Origin: Eubacteriaceae bacterium UBA6119
Lineage (GTDB): Bacteria > Bacillota > Clostridia > Eubacteriales > UBA1433
Direction: 5' to 3'
Length of the DNA: 64,000 nucleotides
NCBI GenBank assembly: GCA_002423395.1
Contig: DIVZ01000003.1
Span: forward strand, 62,001 to 126,000
The translations under genes and the position numbers were made by a program. Shown piece by piece: positions 18,343-28,099 of the stretch. Numbering within the stretch: position 1 is the first letter of the stretch; each line of letters starts with the position of its first letter. The notes beneath the pieces are model-generated. The model was given only the letters and a program-made list of their open reading frames with translations. It did not search any database and was not told the DNA's origin.

Positions 18343-21300
18343 TTAATTCATATTTTTCAAGGCGAATATGCTTTCAAGCACTCTTTTAACGTATTCGGTC
18401 ATTGATAATAAAGTGGTATTATTAAAGTGAATTTCGTTGTTTTGCTTTTTAGTAGTTATTACTTTTAAAGTGAAATTTTTATAAAGCTTTGTTAAAACGC
18501 TTGCGTCAAACGTAATATGCGGAATTAATTTTATGATATTTTTATCCTGCTTTATTTTTTCTATATCGAGCCTTTGAGCTAAGTTTTTAAGATACCCTAT
18601 TAAAAGCAGATTATCTGTTGCAATTGGAATTTTGCCGTATCTGTCAGTTAACGATAATTTCAGTTCTTCCATATGCTGCTTGGATTCTATAGCGGCTATG
18701 TCTTTATATAACTCCATTCGCTGAGACGAAGAAGGAATGTAATGCTCAGGCACATAGGCGTTTACAAGCAAATCAATTTCCGTATACTTATCCTCTTCCG
18801 CCTTTATGCCTTTAGCCTGCAGTATAACCTCTTTTAATATTCTTGAATACATTTCATATCCTACATCGCCGAAATGGCCGCTTTGATCGAGCCCCAGAAT
18901 ATTTCCCGCTCCTCTTATCTGCAAATCCCTTAAAGCTATTTTATGACCGCTACCAAAGGAAGTAAAATCCTTTATAGCCTTAAGCCTCTTCTCCGCGTCT
19001 TGCGGAAGAATTTTATTTACAGGATAAGTAATATATGCATAAGCCTGTCTGTCGCTGCGGCCTACTCTTCCTTTCAGCTGATAAAGCTGCGATAACCCCA
19101 TTTTATGCGCGTCTTCTATTATCATGGTATTTGCGGTAGGTATGTCAAGCCCGTTTTCTACTATAGTAGTGCTAAGAAAAACATCGTATTTGCGTTCTAT
19201 AAAATCAGCCATTAATTTTTCCAGCTTAGCCTCTGCCATCTGTCCATGGGCGTAAGCTATTTTTGCGTCAGGTATGAGTGTTTGTAATGCCTGCGCTTTT
19301 TGCTCTATGCCTTTTACTTTGTTGTATATATAATAGACCTGTCCGCCGTGCGATAATTCTTTATATATTGAGTTTTTAACTATGGAATCGTCGTATTCCA
19401 TAACGAAAGTAATTACCGGATACCTGTTTTTAGGCGGCTCGTTAATAATGCTTATATCCCTTATGCCTATCATAGACATATGCAAAGTCCTCGGAATAGG
19501 CGTTGCCGTAAGAGTCAGCACATCAATATTTGTTTTATATTGTTTTATTTTTTCTTTGTGCGCAACTCCGAATCGCTGTTCCTCGTCTATTATCAATAAC
19601 CCTAAATCTTTAAATGCGACATCATCCGAAAGTATCCTGTGAGTGCCGATTAAAATATCGATTTTGCCTGCTTTAATACGTTTGGCAATTTCAGTCTGCT
19701 GAGCTTTTGTTTTAAATCTGCTCATCATTTCGATAGTTATGGGAAAAGAAGAAAACCGTTCGCAGAAATTTTTGTAATGCTGAAGCGCAAGCACTGTTGT
19801 AGGCACAAGTATTGCTACTTGTTTACTGTTATCAACCGCTTTAAACGCCGCTCTTTGCGCTATTTCTGTTTTGCCGTATCCCACATCGCCGCATAACAGT
19901 CTGTCCATCGGTCTTATGTCTTCCATATCTGCTTTTATTTCATCAATGCACTTTAATTGTTCGCCCGTCTCTTCGTAAATAAACGCGTTCTCAAACTCCG
20001 ACTGCCAGACGCTGTCTTTAGAAAATGCGAACCCTTGCGCCTGTTCTCTTTTAGAATACAATTCAAGCAGTTCTTCCGCCATCTGCTCAACCGCGCGCTT
20101 GGTTTTTGCTTTACTTTCTTTCCATTCCGTGCTGCCGAGTTTGCTCAGACGCGGAGCGTTATCACTGTTGCCTATGTATTTAGATACCGTGTGCATTTGG
20201 TCAAGCGGCACATACATCATAGATTCTTGCGCGTATTCAATAACCGCGAAGTCTTTTCTTACGCCTTCGCTTAAAATCTGTTCGCAGCCTTTATATTTTC
20301 CGATGCCGAAAATATCATGCACTACAAAGTCGCCCGGCGCAATATCAGAGAAAAATTTAAGTTTATCTTTCGCTTCTTTAGCATGGGAAGTTTTTTTAGT
20401 ATGAGTTTTTAATATTTCTGATGATGATATAAAAACAATTTTACTTTTATAAAGCTCAAACCCATGCTCAATATCGCAATAAATGTATTTTATGTCTGCA
20501 TTTTCTTTAAGTTCATATGATTGGATAATACTTGCAATGTTATGCTTTTCTTTATCTTTTAAAATGCAAAAAACAATTTTATATTTATTATTTATATAAG
20601 ATGTTATAGCGTCTTTGCACGATTGATAGTTTTTGAAATAATTTACCGTATTTCTTACATTTAAATCAATGTTTAAATCGGTATTATGTTTTTGGGAGTA
20701 CAGCTGCTCCGTATACAACACTTGTTTTTGTTGAATTATTTCAAGCAGTCTCTCGAATTTAAAGAGAGCATCTATTTCGCAAGCGAATGCTTTGCCTTTT
20801 TCATACAACTGAGAATATAGCAGCGTATAGTTTTTTATATGGTCGCTATATGCTTGTTTTATTGTGTTCATTGAGTCTATAACAATTATTGAATCATTTG
20901 TGTAAGATAAAAAATTAACCGATTTATTTGTAAATGCCGATAAGTAAAAAGGCCGTGCTAAAACCGAACTACGGAGTTGATTTAAATTATCCGTAACTTC
21001 TTCTTTAAAAGAATTATTTTCAGATAATTTTTTTACCGTATTTAATCTTTTTTCAATTTCATTTTCAGCGAGCGTTAATATCTTATTTTCTTCTTCTTTT
21101 GTATATATTATTTCTTTGCATGGATAAATTTTCGCATTGTCTATTGTATATAGTGATGTTTGCTTGTCGGCGTCAAAATATTTTATGCTTTCAATCTCAT
21201 CTCCGAAAAAATCTATTCTTACCGGGTTTTCAAAGTTTATCGGGAATATGTCAATTATGCTTCCTCTTATTGAAAACTGGCCTTTACTTTCTGTTACTTC

Positions 21301-21786
21301 ACATCGCTCGTATCCTAAATTTATTAAATCCAAAGATAACAAAGAAATATCGAACTTATCCGAAAGTTTTATTTTAAGAATATAATCATAAATATTTTCG
21401 CTTATGGGAAATGAAAGCGCTTCTGCGCTTGTTATAATTAAATTTTTTTTGTTTTCTTTTAATAAGCATAAAGTCAGAATGCGTTCATAATCTGTTATTC
21501 TGTCATGAGCCGCGCTTATGCCTGAATACAAACCTGCTGAAGGATACAGCAAAACGTTTGAATTGTTTTTAAAACTGCTTAACATTTTTTTTGCCGAGAA
21601 ATCAGTAGAAGTGATGTAAATAATATTTGATTTAATATTGTGCGCAAGAAACGATAAAAAAACGCTCTTAAAGTCGTTTTCCATTCCGCCTATATTTATA
21701 GAGCGCTGTTGTTTTGCCTGCTGCAATATGCTGTTAAGCGAGTGGTCCTGTTTTAGAATTTCATTAAATTCATTATTCATTTTCAT
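18343..21786 (-). CDS. mfd: Transcription-repair coupling factor Mfd
   Basis: 1147 residues, normal length. It removes stalled RNA polymerase and recruits UvrA. The N-terminal UvrB-like region includes RGSIIDIFPINFENPVRIDFFGDEIESI. The RNA-polymerase interaction domain is at about 475-545 (PGDFVVHDIFGIGKYKG). The helicase core has Walker A GDVGYGKTEIA (about 630), DEEQRFG, TATPIPRTLHMS, and GLDIPTANTMII. A C-terminal D7 domain follows (about 1000-1100). The start overlaps the end of pth by 14 bases, indicating translational coupling. Confidence 0.97.
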   Translation of the reverse strand: MKMNNEFNEILKQDHSLNSILQQAKQQRSINIGGMENDFKSVFLSFLAHNIKSNIIYITSTDFSAKKMLSSFKNNSNVLLYPSAGLYSGISAAHDRITDYERILTLCLLKENKKNLIITSAEALSFPISENIYDYILKIKLSDKFDISLLSLDLINLGYERCEVTESKGQFSIRGSIIDIFPINFENPVRIDFFGDEIESIKYFDADKQTSLYTIDNAKIYPCKEIIYTKEEENKILTLAENEIEKRLNTVKKLSENNSFKEEVTDNLNQLRSSVLARPFYLSAFTNKSVNFLSYTNDSIIVIDSMNTIKQAYSDHIKNYTLLYSQLYEKGKAFACEIDALFKFERLLEIIQQKQVLYTEQLYSQKHNTDLNIDLNVRNTVNYFKNYQSCKDAITSYINNKYKIVFCILKDKEKHNIASIIQSYELKENADIKYIYCDIEHGFELYKSKIVFISSSEILKTHTKKTSHAKEAKDKLKFFSDIAPGDFVVHDIFGIGKYKGCEQILSEGVRKDFAVIEYAQESMMYVPLDQMHTVSKYIGNSDNAPRLSKLGSTEWKESKAKTKRAVEQMAEELLELYSKREQAQGFAFSKDSVWQSEFENAFIYEETGEQLKCIDEIKADMEDIRPMDRLLCGDVGYGKTEIAQRAAFKAVDNSKQVAILVPTTVLALQHYKNFCERFSSFPITIEMMSRFKTKAQQTEIAKRIKAGKIDILIGTHRILSDDVAFKDLGLLIIDEEQRFGVAHKEKIKQYKTNIDVLTLTATPIPRTLHMSMIGIRDISIINEPPKNRYPVITFVMEYDDSIVKNSIYKELSHGGQVYYIYNKVKGIEQKAQALQTLIPDAKIAYAHGQMAEAKLEKLMADFIERKYDVFLSTTIVENGLDIPTANTMIIEDAHKMGLSQLYQLKGRVGRSDRQAYAYITYPVNKILPQDAEKRLKAIKDFTSFGSGHKIALRDLQIRGAGNILGLDQSGHFGDVGYEMYSRILKEVILQAKGIKAEEDKYTEIDLLVNAYVPEHYIPSSSQRMELYKDIAAIESKQHMEELKLSLTDRYGKIPIATDNLLLIGYLKNLAQRLDIEKIKQDKNIIKLIPHITFDASVLTKLYKNFTLKVITTKKQNNEIHFNNTTLLSMTEYVKRVLESIFALKNMN

Positions 21787-22369
21787 CCGGTTTATTTATA
21801 TCTTTGTTTTTCGTTTTTGTATTTATTAAATTCATTGCAGTATTGATATCTTTTTCGATAAACAACATTACTGCCTGCGCCGCTTTTTTCACCGCTTGCT
21901 GCATTAGTGTTATTTCCTGCTCTGAAAATCTGGATAGCACATGGTTTTTTATGTCATATTCAGCCTGTCCGATTCCTATACGAATACGGGGTATATCTTC
22001 GCTGTTAAGATTTAAAATAATATCTTCCATACCTTTATGTCCTGCGCTGCTTCCTGATTTTTTAACCCGCACAGTTGCTGCGTTAAACGAAGTATCGTCA
22101 TATATTATCATAAGTTCATTAGTTTGTATGTCGAAATAGTCGACGTACGCTTTTACGCACTCTCCGCTCAAATTCATATATGTGAGCGGCTTTAAGAAAA
22201 TTATTTTCTCGCCGTTTATCATATGGGTGTAATATTCGCCGTTAAACTTTACTTTTTTGCCTCCCAGCTTTAATTCATTAACCAAGTAATCAATGACTTC
22301 AAATCCTATATTGTGTCTTGTAAGCGCGTATTGTCTTCCGGGATTTCCAAGACCTGCAATTAAATACAT
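21773..22369 (-). CDS. pth: Peptidyl-tRNA hydrolase
   Basis: 198 residues; frees tRNA from prematurely released peptidyl-tRNA. Signatures: LIAGLGNPGRQYALTRHNIGF (catalytic His about 20), FLKPLTYMNLSGECV, IYDDTS (catalytic Asp), and GSSAGHKGMEDI. The C-terminal KTKNKDINKPDENE is a short charged tail. It is the first gene of the leftward pth-mfd-prsA-like run, and its end overlaps mfd by 14 bases. Confidence 0.96.
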   Translation of the reverse strand: MYLIAGLGNPGRQYALTRHNIGFEVIDYLVNELKLGGKKVKFNGEYYTHMINGEKIIFLKPLTYMNLSGECVKAYVDYFDIQTNELMIIYDDTSFNAATVRVKKSGSSAGHKGMEDIILNLNSEDIPRIRIGIGQAEYDIKNHVLSRFSEQEITLMQQAVKKAAQAVMLFIEKDINTAMNLINTKTKNKDINKPDENE

Positions 22370-22508
22370 AATAAGCTCCTGTTTATTTCTAAAACAATAT
22401 TATATATTTTATTTAGTGCAATTAAAAGAAAAAATAATACATAAACATTATAAACAATAATTAATTTCGTAAAAATGCAATGCATACATAACATAATGCA
22501 AAGCAAAC

Positions 22509-22542
22509 TTGACATAAATATAATTATATGCTATTTTATAAT
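22509..22542 (+). promoter_or_regulatory. Putative promoter of XRE/membrane pair
   Basis: TTGACA at 22509-22514. A TATTTT at 22532-22537 lies 17 bases away, and an overlapping perfect TATAAT is at 22537-22542 at a less usual 22-base spacing. Confidence 0.5.
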
Positions 22543-22559
22543 TAAATGGGGGTGTTTTC

Positions 22560-22778
22560 TTGAATGAAAAAGTAAAACTCAAAAACCGCATTAAAATTGC
22601 ACGTGCAGAGATGAATTTATCGCAGGAACAACTGGCTAATTTGGCGGGAGTATCAAGGCAGACAATAGGCTATATTGAAACAGGGCAATATTGTCCGACA
22701 GCAAAACTTGCGTTAATTATTTCAAAATGCCTGCAAAAAAGTTTTGAAGAATTATTTTATCTTGAGGAGGTAATATAA
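22560..22778 (+). CDS. XRE-family transcriptional regulator, short form
   Basis: 72 residues, essentially a lone helix-turn-helix: MNLSQEQLANLAGVSRQTIGYIETGQYCPTAKLALIISKCL, of the kind seen in YozG-like or phage Cro/CI-type regulators that control a linked membrane protein. The start is TTG at 22560, after a GGGGGTG ribosome site; a nearby ATG at 22564 is in another frame. Its stop overlaps the next start by 1 base (TAATG). It probably regulates itself and the partner gene (inference). Confidence 0.88.
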   Translation: MNEKVKLKNRIKIARAEMNLSQEQLANLAGVSRQTIGYIETGQYCPTAKLALIISKCLQKSFEELFYLEEVI

Positions 22779-23125
22779 TGACTATTAATAAGAAGAATGA
22801 AAGCATAGAAGATAAACCTATTTACGGAAAAATTGATGAGCGGACGAAAGCAGTTGTGTATAAAGCGGATTCATACACAGCGCGATTTATGATGTTTGCT
22901 GTACTTATTGATGTTTTTGTTCGAGGTTTGAATATAGATATTTCCTTTTTTAATTCCAACTGGGATTTAATGTTAATCGTAATTACCGGAGGCATTATAT
23001 CAACTGCATATCAAATTAAAAATAAGGTTGTGTTTAACGCTCCGCATAAAAAGAGCTTTATTTTTTTAATAGTACTATTCATTATTAGCGCCATCATTGC
23101 TATTATTACAAATATTCTATTTTAA
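22778..23125 (+). CDS. Small membrane protein coupled to XRE regulator
   Basis: 115 residues. A soluble N-terminal stretch rich in charge (NKKNESIEDKPIYGKIDERTKAV) is followed by three hydrophobic segments at about 33-52, 66-85 and 92-114. No catalytic motif. It resembles the small membrane proteins that accompany short XRE regulators in Firmicutes; the exact family was not recognised. Translationally coupled to the regulator gene upstream. Confidence 0.75.
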   Translation: MTINKKNESIEDKPIYGKIDERTKAVVYKADSYTARFMMFAVLIDVFVRGLNIDISFFNSNWDLMLIVITGGIISTAYQIKNKVVFNAPHKKSFIFLIVLFIISAIIAIITNILF

Positions 23126-23134
23126 TAAGTATAT

Positions 23135-23165
23135 AAAAAACTGCGATAGTATCGCAGCTTTTAGT
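23135..23165. terminator. Terminator between convergent genes
   Basis: Hairpin CTGCGAT / ATCGCAG at 23141-23157. The T run is better on the minus strand (six T's), fitting termination of the DUF4173 operon; TTTT on the + side may serve the XRE pair. Confidence 0.7.
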
Positions 23166-23176
23166 TCGTTTTTTAT

Positions 23177-24916
23177 TTAATTGATAAACCATGCTCCGTT
23201 ATAATAATCTAAATAGAATATAACGGTCTTATTATTTGTAAAATCCAGCGTTAAATCTTGTGTGAGTGTTTTTTTGTTCACATCAGTTAATGTAATTGTA
23301 TAAGATTTAATGCTTGAGTCTTGTATGAAAAAATAACACTGCTGTCCCTGCTCTAATTTACTTGACATAACCTGCGTTTCCTTATCATTTGTAAGAGCTA
23401 TGCTTTTTAATGCAGCATCACCGTTGTTTACAACAGTTACTTTATAAATATCCTCGGCTTTTACGTTATATGTTTTTAACGCATTGCTTATCGAATAATT
23501 ATAAAAACGGAAATCTTTATTATTAGTATAATCTTGCAGGCAGAATTTTTTATTTTGAATAAGAGATGCAATATCTCCGCCTTTTTCATTTTCAAGCCTT
23601 AGTATTTGGTCTGTCGCGTCTGTACTTAATCGGTCTAAATAATAAACATCTAGCGTCCCTGTTGCAAAATATCTGTCGATATTCTTCTTCGCGACATACC
23701 CGTCAATATTCATATATGCCGTGATTAAATAGAACACAAGTACTGCAATAAACGCGAATTTTATAAAAGGAAATTTTATATTTTTTATTTTTAAGAATAT
23801 TAATAAAATAACGCAAAACTCATAAATAAGAATAATATATACAAGCAGCCGTAGTATAGTGTATCCGTATGCCGCTTCGTAAAGATGCATTCTGTAAAAT
23901 GATGATATTGCAAGTAAAAGAGTTAAAAAGGTAAATATATAAAGGAAGTTTTTTATCTTTTTCGTTGCAGACTCGCCTGTTAATTTAAATATTGTAAGTA
24001 TTATAGCTATATTTATAACAGTTAGCGCAACGAGCTGGAAAAATCCGCTGCGGGCATACTGCGCGTAATCAAAGTTGTTGGGAAGCCCGTAAATGCGTCC
24101 TCCTACTAAAAATACCGATTGGAATACGCAGAATAATGCGTATACAATAGTTGATACACAAAGAACAATAAATATTTGAGTATTATAATCTTTAAAACTG
24201 TCATTTTTCATATTTTCAGGAGGATTTATTGAATATTTTTCAGAGTTTTCATTTAAAGTAATGCGCTTCTCAACAGCGAAACGAATGAAGCCGTATGAAT
24301 ACGCGGAAGTAAGCACAAAGAAAAATACATAGTAAATAACATCTCCTAAATTTATTTTAAAATTTTTAAACCAATCGTGAAATAATGTATTAAGTAAAAT
24401 ATCCGATGAAAACATAAGCGGAATAATTATCGCAAGGAGAATGACGCTTAACAATATTCCAATAAGCACATTTCTTTTTTGAGCATTTATGCTTTGATTA
24501 AATATGTTTTTTACAATATTTGCGAAATACCTGAAAATATATAAAAAAGGTATAAATAAGCTTTTTAAAAACTTTAGTATATCCGCTTTATTATTCTGAC
24601 TTAGTATAACAGTAATAATATACAGCACAGGCACTACCAAAAAATTAATAGACCGTATTATATTATTCATATATACCGCATAAACAGCCGCATATAAAAA
24701 GTTTACCAAGCTGAGCGCTATGTAAGTCTTTTTATTAAAGTGTTCCGTGTTTAGCATAATGTAAGTGAATATAAACATCATAAGTAAAAATATGGGGTAA
24801 TTTAGTCCCAGATGTATAGTTTTGTGAAACAATATGGTATACATCACCCCTACAATAGCTGCTAAAATCATTAAAAGCGTATGCTTTTTATAATCTTTTT
24901 CTATATAATAATTCAT
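23177..24916 (-). CDS. DUF4153/DUF4173-type polytopic membrane protein
   Basis: 579 residues with about eleven to twelve hydrophobic segments over the first 410 residues. A C-terminal soluble part of about 160 residues probably lies outside the cell. The segment GLPNNFDYAQYARSGFFQLVALTVIN fits the core of the DUF4153/DUF4173 family. Function is unknown in the family. It is the third gene of a leftward operon after DUF2975 and XRE genes, only 3 bases from the XRE stop. No N-terminal signal beyond the first membrane segment was noted. Confidence 0.78.
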   Translation of the reverse strand: MNYYIEKDYKKHTLLMILAAIVGVMYTILFHKTIHLGLNYPIFLLMMFIFTYIMLNTEHFNKKTYIALSLVNFLYAAVYAVYMNNIIRSINFLVVPVLYIITVILSQNNKADILKFLKSLFIPFLYIFRYFANIVKNIFNQSINAQKRNVLIGILLSVILLAIIIPLMFSSDILLNTLFHDWFKNFKINLGDVIYYVFFFVLTSAYSYGFIRFAVEKRITLNENSEKYSINPPENMKNDSFKDYNTQIFIVLCVSTIVYALFCVFQSVFLVGGRIYGLPNNFDYAQYARSGFFQLVALTVINIAIILTIFKLTGESATKKIKNFLYIFTFLTLLLAISSFYRMHLYEAAYGYTILRLLVYIILIYEFCVILLIFLKIKNIKFPFIKFAFIAVLVFYLITAYMNIDGYVAKKNIDRYFATGTLDVYYLDRLSTDATDQILRLENEKGGDIASLIQNKKFCLQDYTNNKDFRFYNYSISNALKTYNVKAEDIYKVTVVNNGDAALKSIALTNDKETQVMSSKLEQGQQCYFFIQDSSIKSYTITLTDVNKKTLTQDLTLDFTNNKTVIFYLDYYNGAWFIN

Positions 24917-24919
24917 AAT

Positions 24920-25135
24920 CTACACCTCGTTATCATTTGTATATTCCAAAATATCGCCGGGCTGGCATTTAAGCTCCCTGCAAATAGCTTCCAGCGTGCT
25001 GAAACGTATTGCTTTTGCTTTATTGTTTTTAAGTATTGATAAGTTTGCGTTAGTTATTCCTATCCGTTCGCTGAGTTCATTAAGGCCTATTTTTCTCTTA
25101 GCCATCATGATATCCAAATTTAATATAATAGCCAT
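24920..25135 (-). CDS. XRE-family regulator (YozG-like)
   Basis: 71 residues, a single helix-turn-helix: KIGLNELSERIGITNANLSILKNNKAKAIRFSTLEAICRELKCQPGDILEY. This subfamily is typically paired with a DUF2975 membrane protein, as here (8-base gap upstream). The 7-3-7 palindrome over the operon's -10 element at 25625-25641 is the obvious candidate operator for this protein (inference). Confidence 0.88.
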   Translation of the reverse strand: MAIILNLDIMMAKRKIGLNELSERIGITNANLSILKNNKAKAIRFSTLEAICRELKCQPGDILEYTNDNEV

Positions 25136-25143
25136 TTCGTCAC

Positions 25144-25614
25144 CTATATTGTAAGGTCATGGTCGTTTTTATATTCAACAGCTCTTCTAAACACTTCCGC
25201 AAGCACAATGCAGAAAAGAGAAGCTATAAAAAATATAAACAGCGAAACCATGGTCATAAGAGAATTGACTGCAAAAGTTTTTACTAAAAATATTATGCAT
25301 GTTATCATGCTGGCCTTTGAAATGCGCTTAAGCGCAGTTACATTTCTTAAAATAAATGGATCTGACTTTTCAACCGAATTAAAAATAACGCGCAACTCGT
25401 TTAAAATAAATAGCATTAATATGCCGAAAATATATAATATTACCATGTAAAAGGCATACATTATCGCTATGTTTCCTTCGTAAAAAACGCTCATAAGCCA
25501 TTGCAGCGTCCACGGGAGGGATGCCATAACCACAACGTCTGATGCCAATAATGCTATAATGATAAATTTTATAAATGAGGATAATACTTTATATCCTTCG
25601 TTTTTCAACCTCAT
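25144..25614 (-). CDS. DUF2975 membrane protein
   Basis: About 156 residues from the ATG at 25612-25614. Four hydrophobic segments (about 10-32, 45-68, 90-112, 115-140 in this numbering) and the family pattern of a YoaS-like protein. The frame is open back to an ATG at 25641, but that triplet lies inside the promoter -10/operator, so it cannot be the start of the transcript made from it. A TTG two codons after 25614 is better spaced from the AAAGAGGTG site and is also possible. It is the first gene of the DUF2975-XRE-DUF4173 operon. Confidence 0.8.
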   Translation of the reverse strand: MRLKNEGYKVLSSFIKFIIIALLASDVVVMASLPWTLQWLMSVFYEGNIAIMYAFYMVILYIFGILMLFILNELRVIFNSVEKSDPFILRNVTALKRISKASMITCIIFLVKTFAVNSLMTMVSLFIFFIASLFCIVLAEVFRRAVEYKNDHDLTI

Positions 25615-25624
25615 CACCTCTTTT

Positions 25625-25658
25625 ATGAGTAGTATACTCATTATTTTGCGAATGTCAA
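25625..25658 (-). promoter_or_regulatory. Promoter and palindromic operator of DUF2975-XRE operon
   Basis: Minus-strand -35 TTGACA (25653-25658), a 16-base spacer, and -10 TATACT (25631-25636). A perfect inverted repeat ATGAGTA-3-TACTCAT at 25625-25641 covers the -10 completely. A repressor bound there would block RNA polymerase; the operon's own XRE protein is the likely ligand (inference). Confidence 0.8.
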
Positions 25659-25836
25659 TAATAAATTATCGTTTATCAATAATTATTTACTGTTTTTTAT
25701 TATTTATTATTACAAACAATAAAACAATATATGGAAAATTTTTAATTTATATATAAATACAACTCAACTAACCTATAATATTTCACAAAATTACGATATA
25801 ATAATTTTTGCATATTAAAAAAATTGGAGGGTGAAT

Positions 25837-27312
25837 ATGTCAGATATTTTAAAGCTGCAAAACGGTTCGGACATAAGAGGCGTTGCCATAGAATCAGAAG
25901 GCGAAAAAGTTAATTTAACAGAACAAATTGCTTATAAAATAGCGCGCAGTTTCGCACGATATATAAAAGACAAATATCCAAATAAAGAAAAATACTTATC
26001 AACTGTAGGAACAGACAGCCGTATAACAGGTCCGGCTATTAAAAAAGCGGTTATTAATGGTCTTGTTGACGAAGGTTTTTTTGTATATGACGCGGCTTTA
26101 ACTTCCACTCCGGCAATATTTATGTCAACTATATTCAATGATATAAAAGCAGACTGCGGCATTATGATAACGGCAAGCCATCTTCCTTACAACCGAAACG
26201 GAATGAAATTTTTTTCAAAAGAGGGCGGACTTGATAAAAATGATATTAAGAATATTCTTCTTGATACGGAAAAAGATTCCTCTGTATATAAACGCGGTTA
26301 TGTGCGTTCGATTGATCTGACACAAATATACAGCAATCATTTGATTAATCTCATAAGAGATAAAACAGGCAGCGATAAGCCGTTTTTAAATAAACGCATT
26401 ATTGTAGATGCCGGCAACGGTTCAGGAGGATTTTTTGTAAATATTTTAAACGAATTGGGAGCGGATACTTTTGGCAGTGTTTATCTTAATCCTGACGGAT
26501 ATTTTCCCAATCATATCCCAAATCCTGAAAACACACAGGTAATGGAAGAGTTTTCAAAGCAGGTATTAAACGTAAAAACCGATTTGGGCATAATTTTTGA
26601 CACTGATGTTGACAGAGCGGCGTTTGTTGACAAAACCGGTAAAGCGATTGCCAAGAATGCGCTTGTCGCGTTAATGTCATATATAGTTTCCAAAGAGAAT
26701 AAAGGAAGCATTATAGTTACTGATTCAGTTACATCCAATTCGCTTACAGAATATATACAAAATTTAGGATGCATACATCACAGATTTAAACGGGGATATA
26801 AGAATGTAATAGACGAAGCTGTAAAGTTAAACAGCGAAGGAAAATACGCTCCGCTGGCAATTGAGACAAGCGGTCACTGCGCGCTATTAGAAAATTACTT
26901 CTTAGATGACGGCGCGTATATGGCTGTAAAAATTTTAATATTGTTTGCCGAAATGGCTAAAGAGGGTAAAAATATATCTGATGCGATAAAAACATTAAAA
27001 GAGGCTGCCGAATCAATCGAAATCCGACTAGATATCCTGCAGGATGATTTTAAGCAATACGGCGAAGAAGTATTATCAGTGTTTAAAGAATATGTGCAAA
27101 ACAAAGAAGGCTGGAAACTTGACGCTCCGTCTTATGAAGGCATAAGAATAAAAGCGGATGAAAGAAGCGGTGACGGCTGGGCGCTTATGCGGCTTTCGCT
27201 GCATGATCCCAAAATTGTAATAAACATAGAGTCGGATATATCGGGCGGAGTTGATATAATAAAACAAAATATTTTTAAATCAATAGAAAAATTTAAAAAA
27301 TTAAAATATTGA
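25837..27312 (+). CDS. Phosphomannomutase/phosphoglucomutase family protein
   Basis: 491 residues; interconverts hexose 1- and 6-phosphates. The phosphoserine loop is ITASHLPYNRNGMKFF (around residue 110), the metal-binding loop DTDVDRAAF (about 250), and the sugar-specificity loop ETSGHCALLE (about 346). In place of the usual RPSGTEP phosphate loop it has DERSGDGWALMRLSLHDP, a variant known in a subgroup that includes plant homologs. The ATG at 25837 has TTGGAGGG five bases upstream; the GTG at 25831 would overlap that site. The B3/4 protein gene follows after 20 bases. Confidence 0.88.
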   Translation: MSDILKLQNGSDIRGVAIESEGEKVNLTEQIAYKIARSFARYIKDKYPNKEKYLSTVGTDSRITGPAIKKAVINGLVDEGFFVYDAALTSTPAIFMSTIFNDIKADCGIMITASHLPYNRNGMKFFSKEGGLDKNDIKNILLDTEKDSSVYKRGYVRSIDLTQIYSNHLINLIRDKTGSDKPFLNKRIIVDAGNGSGGFFVNILNELGADTFGSVYLNPDGYFPNHIPNPENTQVMEEFSKQVLNVKTDLGIIFDTDVDRAAFVDKTGKAIAKNALVALMSYIVSKENKGSIIVTDSVTSNSLTEYIQNLGCIHHRFKRGYKNVIDEAVKLNSEGKYAPLAIETSGHCALLENYFLDDGAYMAVKILILFAEMAKEGKNISDAIKTLKEAAESIEIRLDILQDDFKQYGEEVLSVFKEYVQNKEGWKLDAPSYEGIRIKADERSGDGWALMRLSLHDPKIVINIESDISGGVDIIKQNIFKSIEKFKKLKY

Positions 27313-27332
27313 CATAAAAAGAGGTTGAAAAA

Positions 27333-28034
27333 ATGAAATTTATAGTAGATGAAGCAGTATTTAAAAAACTTGACGATTATTACGTGGGGGTTGTAGTCGC
27401 GTATAATGTTAACAATTTTGAGCCTAATGCGGATATAGCCAACTTATTTGACGAAGAAGTAAAAAAAGCCTTCATTAATCTAAGTGATGTTAATTTAAAG
27501 GAGCATCCGCAGATATCATTATACAGAAACGCAATGCAGGCTGTAGACATTAACCCCAACAGATTTCCTTGTTCAATAGAAGCGATGCTTAAAAGGGTGC
27601 AGAAAGGCAATTCTCTCCCGTCTGTTAATGCTATAGTTGATTTAAATAACTACATTTCGATAAAATATATGCTTCCTATGGGCTCGCACGATATAGACGC
27701 GTTAACAGGCGATATTTATGTAAGATTTTCAAAAGAAAATGACGCTTTTCTGCCGTTGGGAGAAGAACAGGAAGAACTGCTTGCATCAGGCGAACTTGTT
27801 TATTCTGATGACGTGCGTATAAGAACAAGAAAATGGATTCACAGGCAGAGCAATATAGGTAAAATTAATCCCGAAAGTAAAAACATTTTCTTTCCCATTG
27901 ACGGGTTTAATGCAAACAAAGATAAAATACTTGCCGCGTCGGATGAGCTTGAAAAACTTTTAAAACAATATTTTAAATGCGAAGTGCTGACCGGGTTTAT
28001 AGATAAAAATAATAGAGAAATTATTATTAAATAA
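27333..28034 (+). CDS. B3/4 (PheRS beta editing-like) domain protein
   Basis: 233 residues. The stand-alone B3/4 domain resembles the editing module of phenylalanyl-tRNA synthetase beta subunit: LYRNAMQAVDINPNRFPCSIEAMLKRV, then NAIVDLNNYISIKYMLPMGSHDIDAL. In this family such free-standing proteins may clear mischarged tRNA, but most are uncharacterised. The C-terminal part ends with a sequence typical of the family (LKQYFKCEVLTGFIDKNN). It sits directly after the phosphohexomutase and is probably co-transcribed. Confidence 0.85.
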   Translation: MKFIVDEAVFKKLDDYYVGVVVAYNVNNFEPNADIANLFDEEVKKAFINLSDVNLKEHPQISLYRNAMQAVDINPNRFPCSIEAMLKRVQKGNSLPSVNAIVDLNNYISIKYMLPMGSHDIDALTGDIYVRFSKENDAFLPLGEEQEELLASGELVYSDDVRIRTRKWIHRQSNIGKINPESKNIFFPIDGFNANKDKILAASDELEKLLKQYFKCEVLTGFIDKNNREIIIK

Positions 28035-28099
28035 GACACGTATCGTAAATATAATTAAAATGCATTTGATAAAGTAATTAATGGAGAATAAATAAAGTA

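Noticed and set aside
19957..20404. Two rightward frames inside mfd
   Set aside because: They lie wholly within the conserved mfd gene on the other strand and lack ribosome sites.
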